Assembly (NCBI RefSeq): GCF_015070875.1 | Contig: NZ_JADDIV010000003.1 | Span: forward strand, 124,001-188,000 | Length of the DNA: 64,000 bases | Reading direction: 5' to 3' | From: Ramlibacter pallidus | GTDB taxonomy: Bacteria > Pseudomonadota > Gammaproteobacteria > Burkholderiales > Burkholderiaceae_C | Part shown: positions 58,450-64,000 of the stretch, piece by piece | How positions within the stretch are numbered: the stretch's first letter is position 1 | Layout: every line of letters begins with the position of its first letter | The notes under the pieces: model-generated | What the model was told of the DNA's origin: nothing | Database searches by the model: none | Seen by the model: only the letters and a program-made list of their open reading frames with translations | Program-made: the position numbers and the translations under genes

Positions 58450-60625
58450 GCTGGCGCCGGTGCCCGAGCTCGTGGCGGCGGCCGAACAGGCGCTGCCGCA
58501 GCAGGCGCACGCGCTGTCGCGGGCACGCGCGTTCGCGGAACCGCTGATCGCCGGCGAGACCCTGGACACCGGCGAGAACACGCTGGCGCACGCCGACGCC
58601 GTGGCCGCCATCCTGAAAGCCATGGGCGGCTCCGAGGCCATGCAGGCGGCCAGCTACCTGGTCTATGCCTGCGCGCACCTGAACAAGCCGCAGGAAGTCA
58701 TCGCCAAGGCCTTCGGCGAGAGCTACGCGGCGCTGGCCATCGAGACCAACAAGCTGGTGGCCGTGCAGCGCCAGGCACGGGATGCCGGCGATGCGGCGGA
58801 CGATCCGCGCGAGCAGACCGAGAACGTCCGCAAGATGCTGCTCGCGTTCTCGCGCGACCTGCGGGTGGTGATGCTCCGGCTGGCTTCGCGCCTGCAGACG
58901 CTGCGCTACTACGCCGCCACCAAGCAGGTGGTGCAGCCGGGCGTCGCCCGCGAGGCGCTCCAGGTGTTCGCGCCGCTCGCGAACCGGCTGGGCATCTGGC
59001 CGGTGAAATGGGAGATGGAAGACCTCGCCTTCCGCTTCCTGGAGCCGGAAACGTACAAGCGCGTGGCCCGGTGGCTGGACGAGAAGCGGGTGGAGCGCGA
59101 GCAGTACGTCGAGCAGTTGCGCAGCGAGCTGGAGCGCGAGCTGAAGGCGCAGGGCATCACCGCGCAGGTGCATGGCCGGCCCAAGCACATCTACAGCATC
59201 GTCAAGAAGATGCGCGGCAAGTCGCTGGACTTCGAACAGGTGCTCGACGTGCGGGCCCTGCGCGTGATCGTGCCGGACGTGAAGGATTGCTATGCCGCGC
59301 TGGCCTGGGTGCACGCGCGGTTCTCGCCCATCCTGGACGAATTCGACGACTACATCGCGCGGCCCAAGCCGAACGGCTACCAGTCGCTGCACACCGTGGT
59401 GCGCGATGCGGCCGGCCGACCCATCGAGATCCAGATCCGCACGCAGAAGATGCACGACCACGCCGAGCATGGCGTGGCCGCGCACTGGGCGTACAAGGAA
59501 GCGGGGCAGAAGGGCTACGGCGGCGTCAGCGCCTCGAGCGAGTACGACACCAAGATCGCGGTGCTGCGTCAGCTGCTGGCCTGGGAGCGCGACCTGGCCG
59601 GCTCCGCCGAGGCCGGACTGTTCGAGGACCGCATCTACGTGCTGACGCCGCAGGCCGCGATCGTGGAACTTCCCAAGGGCGCGACGGCGGTCGATTTCGC
59701 CTACACACTGCACACGAACCTCGGGCACCGCTGCCGCGGCGCGCGGGTGGACGGGGCCATGGTGCCGCTGAACAAGCCGCTGGCGAACGGCCAGACGGTG
59801 GAGATCGTCGCGGCGAAGGAGGGCGGGCCGTCGCGCGACTGGCTGAACCCGGAGCTGGGCTTCCTCGCCAGCCATCGCGGGCGCGCGAAGGTGCGCGCCT
59901 GGTTCAACGAGCAGGTCCGGCACGAGACGGTGGCGCGCGGCCGCGAGCTGGTGGAGCGCCTGCTGCAGCGGCTCGGCCGCACCTCGGTGAAGCTGGACGA
60001 CCTGGCGTCGCAGCTCGGGTTCAAGTCCGCCGACGACCTGTTCGGCGTGGTCGGCAAGGACGAATACTCGCTGCGCAACATCGAGGTGCTGCTGCAGCCC
60101 GTCGCCCCGCCGCCGAGCGAGGACGAGGCGCTGCTCGCCAAGAAGTGGCGGCCGAGCGCGCCGAAATCGTCCAAGGGCGGCGTGCTGGTGGTGGGCGTCG
60201 ACTCGCTGATGACGCAGCTGGCGCGCTGCTGCAAGCCCGCGCCGCCGGATGCGATCAGCGGGTTCGTCACCCGCGGCAAGGGCGTGAGCATCCACCGCAA
60301 CGACTGCTCCAACTTCCACGAGATCGCCTCGCGCAGCCCGGAGCGCGTGATCGAGGTGGAGTGGGGCAAGCCGAAGGCGGGTACCGATGCAGCTGTCTAC
60401 CCGGTCGACGTCTCGATCGAAGCCACCGACCGCCAGGGCCTGCTGCGCGACATCTCCGAAGTCTTCGCCAAGGAGAAGATGAACGTGATCGGCGTGCAGA
60501 CGCAGTCGGTGAAAGGCACCGCCTGGATGACGTTCACGGTGGAGATCGCGGATTCGCAGAAGCTGGCGCGGGTGCTGGTGTCGGTGCGGGACATCAGCGG
60601 GGTGCGGTCGGCGCGGCGGCGCTGA
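58421..60625 (+). CDS. relA: RelA-type (p)ppGpp synthetase
   Basis: A 734-residue long RSH protein. The N-terminal HD region (about 45-150) is degenerate: where bifunctional enzymes have the HD pair it reads YLVYACAHLNKPQEV. The synthetase domain carries GRPKHIYSIVKKMRGKSLDF and the loop DEFDDYIARPKPNGYQSLHT, in which EFDD is the EXDD variant of monofunctional RelA rather than RXKD of SpoT. TGS (about 405-465) and ACT (about 655-734) domains and the Cys-containing RCCKPAPPD complete it. It should make (p)ppGpp on ribosomes in amino-acid starvation and lack hydrolase activity. Confidence 0.93.
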   Translation: MKSHTAEQGELAPVPELVAAAEQALPQQAHALSRARAFAEPLIAGETLDTGENTLAHADAVAAILKAMGGSEAMQAASYLVYACAHLNKPQEVIAKAFGESYAALAIETNKLVAVQRQARDAGDAADDPREQTENVRKMLLAFSRDLRVVMLRLASRLQTLRYYAATKQVVQPGVAREALQVFAPLANRLGIWPVKWEMEDLAFRFLEPETYKRVARWLDEKRVEREQYVEQLRSELERELKAQGITAQVHGRPKHIYSIVKKMRGKSLDFEQVLDVRALRVIVPDVKDCYAALAWVHARFSPILDEFDDYIARPKPNGYQSLHTVVRDAAGRPIEIQIRTQKMHDHAEHGVAAHWAYKEAGQKGYGGVSASSEYDTKIAVLRQLLAWERDLAGSAEAGLFEDRIYVLTPQAAIVELPKGATAVDFAYTLHTNLGHRCRGARVDGAMVPLNKPLANGQTVEIVAAKEGGPSRDWLNPELGFLASHRGRAKVRAWFNEQVRHETVARGRELVERLLQRLGRTSVKLDDLASQLGFKSADDLFGVVGKDEYSLRNIEVLLQPVAPPPSEDEALLAKKWRPSAPKSSKGGVLVVGVDSLMTQLARCCKPAPPDAISGFVTRGKGVSIHRNDCSNFHEIASRSPERVIEVEWGKPKAGTDAAVYPVDVSIEATDRQGLLRDISEVFAKEKMNVIGVQTQSVKGTAWMTFTVEIADSQKLARVLVSVRDISGVRSARRR

Positions 60626-60762
60626 ATCCTCGGGGCGTGTCGCGGCGGGCGGTGCCCGGTGCGACACGGCACGTTGCCGGTGTCCTCCGCCCCGCGCGTG
60701 CGACGGGGCTCTCCGCTAGCGGCACCGGATCGCGCGGAATCACATGCAGCGCGATCGCATCT

Positions 60763-60796
60763 GTGGCGAGGATCCGGCTCCGCCGGTCCTCGCCAC
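60763..60796 (+). terminator. strong two-part hairpin after relA
   Basis: GTGGCGAGGA (60763-60772) pairs with TCCTCGCCAC (60787-60796), and inside them CCGGC pairs with GCCGG with a single bulged T. The stem is about 15 bp. No T run follows immediately, but A-rich bases do; it may close the relA transcript or act as a processing site. The wider gap 60626-60864 holds this and the next inverted repeat and no gene. Confidence 0.5.
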
Positions 60797-60811
60797 ACGC
60801 TTCAAAAATGC

Positions 60812-60844
60812 AACCCATAAAAGTCGGCACGACTTTTATGGGTT
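60812..60844. repeat. perfect 15-bp inverted repeat upstream of tRNA-Val
   Basis: AACCCATAAAAGTCG (60812-60826), loop GCA, CGACTTTTATGGGTT (60830-60844). The stem is perfect and much richer in A and T than its surroundings. A TATCAT box (60844-60849) abutting the right arm is a plausible -10 element for the tRNA 15 bases downstream, so the hairpin may overlap its promoter. It could be a bidirectional terminator, an operator, or both. Confidence 0.6.
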
Positions 60845-60864
60845 ATCATTGCCGGCTCAACGAC

Positions 60865-60941
60865 AGGCGCGTAGCTCAGCTGGTTAGAGCACCACCTTGA
60901 CATGGTGGGGGTCGTTGGTTCGAGTCCAATCGCGCCTACCA
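60865..60941 (+). tRNA. tRNA-Val (anticodon GAC)
   Basis: A 77-nt tRNA. The acceptor stem AGGCGCG pairs with CGCGCCT, the anticodon stem CCACC/GGTGG flanks loop TTGACAT with anticodon GAC, and the T loop GTTCGAGTC is standard. The D arm is GCTCAGCTGGTTAGAGC. The CCA end is genomically encoded (ACCA at 60938-60941). Confidence 0.96.
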
Positions 60942-61064
60942 AATTCCATTGCTCCGTCCACGGTAAGGGTTGACCCCCGGACCGCACGCGTGGCCCCTCC
61001 CTGAGAATCTGCTGCAACGCAACAGCGCGGGCCGCCAGAGCCTGCCTCCAGAGGAGCCACGTTC

Positions 61065-61592
61065 GTGACCAGCAAGAAAGCCCCCGGCGCGGCGAAGCCG
61101 GCGCAGCGCGTCATCAAGAAGTACCCGAACCGCAGGCTCTACGACACCGAGACGTCCACGTACATCACGCTGGCCGAAGTGAAGCAGCTGGTGATGGAGA
61201 ACCACCCCTTCGTGGTGCGCGACGCCAAGACCAACGAGGACCTGACGCGCAGCATCCTGCTGCAGATCATCCTGGAAGAAGAGGCGGGCGGCGCGCCGAT
61301 GTTCAGCGAGGCGGCGCTGGCCAACATCATCCGCTTCTACGGGCACGCCATGCAGGGCTTCATGGGGACGTACCTCGAGAAGAACGTGCAGGCCTTCACC
61401 GACCTGCAGACCCAGATGGCCGAACAGTCCAAGGGCCTGACGCCCGAGATGTGGGCCCAGTTCGCGGCCGTGCCGGTGCCGGGCGTCGCGGGCAACTACA
61501 TGGAACAGTCGAAGCGCATGTTCGAGACCATGCAGGAACAGATGCAGAAGAACACCGAGCAGATGCTCGGCGCATTCGGCCTGAAGAAATAG
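61065..61592 (+). CDS. phaR: polyhydroxyalkanoate synthesis repressor PhaR
   Basis: A 175-residue DNA- and PHB-binding regulator. The N-terminal PHB/PHA accumulation regulator domain is intact: [20 protein letters not shown] then [20 protein letters not shown] and [18 protein letters not shown]. The C-terminal part is Met/Gln-rich, as in other PhaR. It represses phasin and other PHB genes until bound by PHB. The start is GTG at 61065 after a GAGGAG ribosome-binding site. It fits the bdhA gene in the same window. Confidence 0.94.
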   Translation: MTSKKAPGAAKPAQRVIKKYPNRRLYDTETSTYITLAEVKQLVMENHPFVVRDAKTNEDLTRSILLQIILEEEAGGAPMFSEAALANIIRFYGHAMQGFMGTYLEKNVQAFTDLQTQMAEQSKGLTPEMWAQFAAVPVPGVAGNYMEQSKRMFETMQEQMQKNTEQMLGAFGLKK

Positions 61593-61620
61593 GACTTCCG
61601 ATAACTGGGACAATGTGGGG

Positions 61621-63009
61621 ATGAGCGAGATAGCCGTCCCCGAGACCTCCACGACGACGCCCAAGGTGGGCTTCGTCAGCCTCGGCTGCCCCAAGGCGCT
61701 GACCGATTCCGAACTGATCCTCACGCAGCTCAGCGCGGAAGGCTACGCCACGTCCAAGACCTTCGAGGGCGCGGACCTGGTGATCGTCAACACCTGCGGC
61801 TTCATCGACGACGCGGTGAAGGAGAGCCTGGACACCATCGGCGAAGCCCTGGCCGCCAACGGCAAGGTCATCGTCACGGGCTGCCTGGGCGCGCGTACGG
61901 GCGACACCGGCGGCAACATGGTGCGCGACGTGCACCCGTCCGTGCTGGCGGTGACCGGCCCGCATGCGACGCAGGAAGTGATGGATGCGGTCCACGCGCA
62001 CCTGCCCAAGCCGCACGACCCCTTCGTCGACCTGGTGCCGGCCGCGGGCATCAAGCTCACGCCCAAGCACTACGCCTACCTGAAGATCAGCGAGGGCTGC
62101 AACCACCGCTGCACCTTCTGCATCATCCCGTCGATGCGCGGCGACCTCGTGAGCCGCCCCGTCGGCGACGTTCTCAAGGAGGCGCGGGCGCTGTTCGAAA
62201 GCGGCGTGAAGGAACTGCTGGTGGTCAGCCAGGACACCTCGGCCTACGGCGTCGACGTCAAGTACCGCACCGGCTTCTTCGACGGCCGGCCGGTGAAGAC
62301 GCGCATGCTGGAACTGGTGCAGGCGCTCGGCGAACTGGCCGCGCCCTTCGGCGCCTGGGTCCGGCTGCACTACGTGTACCCGTACCCGCACGTCGACGAA
62401 GTGGTGCCGCTGATGGCGCAGGGCCTGGTGCTGCCTTACCTGGACGTGCCTTTCCAGCACAGCCACCCCGACGTGCTCAGGCGCATGAAGCGGCCGGCCA
62501 GCGGCGAGCGCAACCTGGAACGCATCGCGCGCTGGCGCGAGATGTGCCCGGAGCTCGTGGTGCGCAGCACCTTCATCGCCGGTTTCCCCGGCGAGACCGA
62601 AGCCGAGTTCCAGCACCTGCTGGACTTCGTGCGCGGGGCGCAGATCGACCGCGCGGGTTGCTTCGCCTACAGCCCGGTGGAGGGCGCGGCGGCCAACGAC
62701 ATCCCCGGCATGCTGCCGGCGGAGCTGCGCGAGGAGCGCCGCGCGCGTTTCATGGCGGTGGCCGAAGAGGTTTCGGCCGCCCGGCTGCAGCGGCGCGTGG
62801 GCGCCACGATGCAGGTGCTGGTGGATTCGGCGCCGGCCCTGGGCAGGAAAGGTGGGGTCGGCCGCTCGTACGCGGATGCGCCGGAGATCGACGGCACCGT
62901 GCGGCTGCTGCCGCCGCAGAAGTTGAGCAAGCGCCTGGCCGTCGGCGAGTTCACCCAGGCGCGGATCGTCGGTACCGACGGGCACGACCTCGTGGCGGAG
63001 CCGGTCTGA
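61621..63009 (+). CDS. rimO: ribosomal protein S12 methylthiotransferase RimO
   Basis: A 462-residue radical-SAM methylthiotransferase that modifies Asp88 of ribosomal protein S12. UPF0004 cysteines are Cys23 (SLGCPKA), Cys59 (VNTCGF) and Cys88 (VTGCLGA); the radical SAM cluster is [16 protein letters not shown] (Cys160, 164, 167); and a C-terminal TRAM domain ends the protein. The ATG at 61621 was preferred over a GTG two codons earlier. A clear terminator follows. Confidence 0.95.
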   Translation: MSEIAVPETSTTTPKVGFVSLGCPKALTDSELILTQLSAEGYATSKTFEGADLVIVNTCGFIDDAVKESLDTIGEALAANGKVIVTGCLGARTGDTGGNMVRDVHPSVLAVTGPHATQEVMDAVHAHLPKPHDPFVDLVPAAGIKLTPKHYAYLKISEGCNHRCTFCIIPSMRGDLVSRPVGDVLKEARALFESGVKELLVVSQDTSAYGVDVKYRTGFFDGRPVKTRMLELVQALGELAAPFGAWVRLHYVYPYPHVDEVVPLMAQGLVLPYLDVPFQHSHPDVLRRMKRPASGERNLERIARWREMCPELVVRSTFIAGFPGETEAEFQHLLDFVRGAQIDRAGCFAYSPVEGAAANDIPGMLPAELREERRARFMAVAEEVSAARLQRRVGATMQVLVDSAPALGRKGGVGRSYADAPEIDGTVRLLPPQKLSKRLAVGEFTQARIVGTDGHDLVAEPV

Positions 63010-63024
63010 GGCCGGTCCCCAACG

Positions 63025-63052
63025 AAAAAGCCGCCTTCGAGGGCGGCTTTTT
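63025..63052 (+). terminator. Rho-independent terminator of rimO
   Basis: AAAAAGCCGCC, loop TTCGAG, GGCGGCTTTTT. A 6-bp GC stem with A and T tails is a classic intrinsic terminator 16 bp past the stop, usable on both strands. Confidence 0.9.
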
Positions 63053-63070
63053 ATCTGCAACACAAACAAC

Positions 63071-63091
63071 AAAGCCGGCGGTGCCGGCTTT
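63071..63091 (-). terminator. terminator-like hairpin downstream of tRNA-Leu
   Basis: AAAGCCGGC (63071-63079), GGT, GCCGGCTTT (63083-63091). Read on the minus strand it follows the tRNA-Leu 3' end by 24 bases and is succeeded by GTTGTTTGTG, a T-rich stretch, so it probably ends that transcript. Confidence 0.75.
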
Positions 63092-63115
63092 ATCATCGCT
63101 CTCGGATTCGAGAGT

Positions 63116-63201
<86 letters not shown>

Positions 63202-63217
63202 TTTCAGGAAAAACAAG

Positions 63218-63247
63218 ATTGTATAGCAAAAACATCGAACGAAACAA
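63218..63247 (-). promoter_or_regulatory. sigma-70-like promoter for tRNA-Leu, overlapping the 5' end of rnr
   Basis: On the minus strand TTGTTT (63247-63242) and TATACAAT (63225-63218) are 16 bases apart and 17 bases ahead of the tRNA 5' end. It is a good match to a vegetative promoter, with -10 near perfect. The same bases form the first codons of the rnr reading frame on the other strand. Confidence 0.65.
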
Positions 63248-64000
63248 CGGCTCCGGCCTCCTCGACGAGATCGAGGGCGTGATCCAGGGCCACCGCGACG
63301 GCCACGGCTACGTGGTGCGCGACGACGGCGAGTCCGACATCTACCTGCCTCCCAACGAGATGCGCGCGGTGCTGCACCGCGACCGCGTGCGTGCACGCAT
63401 CGTGCGGCAGGACAGGCGGGGCCGCCCCGAAGGCCGCGTGCTCGAGATCATCGAGCGGCCGCCGCATCCCATCATCGGGCGGCTGCTGCACGAGAGCGGC
63501 GTCTGGCTGGTCGCGCCGGAAGACAAGCGCTACGGCCAGGACGTGCTGATCCCGAAGGGAGCGACCGGCCTCGCCAAGGCGGGGCAGGTCGTCGTGGTCG
63601 AACTCACCGAGCCGCCGAGCCTCTACGGCCAGCCGGTCGGCCGCGTCAAGGAAGTGCTGGGCGAGGTCGACGACCCCGGCATGGAGATCGAGATCGCCGT
63701 GCGCAAGTACAGCGTGCCGCACGAGTTCTCCGACGCCTGCATCGCGCAGGCCCGCTCGCTGCCGGACAAGGTGCGCCCGCAGGACAAGAAGGGCCGCGTC
63801 GACCTGACCGACGTGCCGCTGGTGACCATCGACGGCGAGGACGCGCGCGACTTCGACGACGCGGTGTACTGCGAACCGGCCAAGGTCGGCCGCGGCAAGG
63901 GCTGGCGCCTGCTGGTCGCCATCGCGGACGTGAGCCAGTACGTGGAGACCGGCAGCGCGATCGACGTCGACGCCTACGAGCGCGCCACCTCGGTCTACTT
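63219..64000 (+). CDS. rnr: ribonuclease R (5' part only)
   Basis: The first 260 residues of a 3'-5' exoribonuclease of the RNB family; the rest lies beyond the right edge. Cold-shock domain 1 starts near GVIQGHRDGHGYVVRDDGES, followed by PPHPIIGRLLHESGVWLVAP, and the RNB domain start VTIDGEDARDFDDAVYC with the metal-binding Asp residues is reached at the end. The N-terminal helix-turn-helix present in E. coli RNase R (about 80 residues) is not seen. The start is uncertain: TTG at 63219 with an AGGA nine bases upstream fits best; GTG at 63280 is an alternative. No ATG is near. Confidence 0.85.
   Translation, partial: MYSKNIERNNGSGLLDEIEGVIQGHRDGHGYVVRDDGESDIYLPPNEMRAVLHRDRVRARIVRQDRRGRPEGRVLEIIERPPHPIIGRLLHESGVWLVAPEDKRYGQDVLIPKGATGLAKAGQVVVVELTEPPSLYGQPVGRVKEVLGEVDDPGMEIEIAVRKYSVPHEFSDACIAQARSLPDKVRPQDKKGRVDLTDVPLVTIDGEDARDFDDAVYCEPAKVGRGKGWRLLVAIADVSQYVETGSAIDVDAYERATSVY

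Overview
The window is a GC-rich, gene-dense chromosomal segment of a betaproteobacterium, most likely Burkholderiales in the Comamonadaceae (Ramlibacter or Variovorax-like). The evidence for this is several Bug/TctC-type solute receptors, a PHB/PHA circuit (phaR, 3-hydroxybutyrate dehydrogenase), the mfd-ispD-ispF-envZ/ompR and relA/tRNA-Val/phaR/rimO/tRNA-Leu/rnr housekeeping blocks, frequent 4-bp ATGA or GTGA start-stop overlaps, and many GC-rich intergenic palindromic repeats. I see no insertion sequence, prophage, CRISPR array or rRNA gene. The species assignment is an inference.

Layout. 1-1679: tail of a TRAP transporter operon (dctM partial, dctQ) with a TetR regulator. 1760-4142: a tannase/feruloyl-esterase-like lipoprotein divergent from a MarR regulator. 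4146-6163: a receiver-like protein lacking its phospho-aspartate and a tandem pair of YflT-like stress proteins. 6341-13648: a class I/II aminotransferase, a DedA protein coupled to a sphingosine-1-phosphate-lyase-like PLP enzyme, a NYN nuclease-like protein with a membrane-anchored cold-shock-domain protein, a hydrolase, two small envelope proteins and a phospholipase-D-type cardiolipin synthase. 13861-18086: a malate/lactate-dehydrogenase-family oxidoreductase facing a tctC-tctB-tctA carboxylate transporter. 18237-25462: a chitosanase-like protein, an amidase with a YciH/SUI1 factor, and a class A penicillin-binding protein translationally coupled to a PAS-histidine kinase-receiver hybrid.

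25582-29320 is a probable five-gene catabolic operon (Bug receptor, glutathione transferase, 2-keto-4-pentenoate-hydratase-like enzyme, transglutaminase-like protein, molybdopterin-oxidoreductase-like protein). 29428-31726 is a tightly overlapped cell-wall cassette (L,D-transpeptidase, Pro/Ala-rich lipoprotein, M23 peptidase lipoprotein). 31723-41560 holds two MFS transporters, a universal stress protein, an FHA protein with a coupled partner, a DUF4382 lipoprotein, thpR, two small DUF5985-like membrane proteins and pssA. 41578-45424 holds a 7TMR-DISM sensor kinase, serB and a TfoX-N protein. 45855-53287 holds mfd, ispDF and an EnvZ/OmpR pair. 53453-58449 holds a SIMPL-domain protein, a lipid-kinase-like protein, a phosphoesterase, 3-hydroxybutyrate dehydrogenase and an alpha/beta hydrolase. 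58421-64000 holds relA, tRNA-Val(GAC), phaR, rimO, tRNA-Leu(CAG) and the start of rnr.

The most unusual feature is a family of three cassettes of about 370-390 bp (45461-45850, 50611-50989, 56283-56652). Each is a nested near-palindrome bounded by inverted copies of a shorter REP-like repeat that also occurs singly and as face-to-face pairs elsewhere in the window. The third copy is inverted and carries an internal deletion. I do not recognise this composite element as a named family, and it is the best candidate here for something undescribed.
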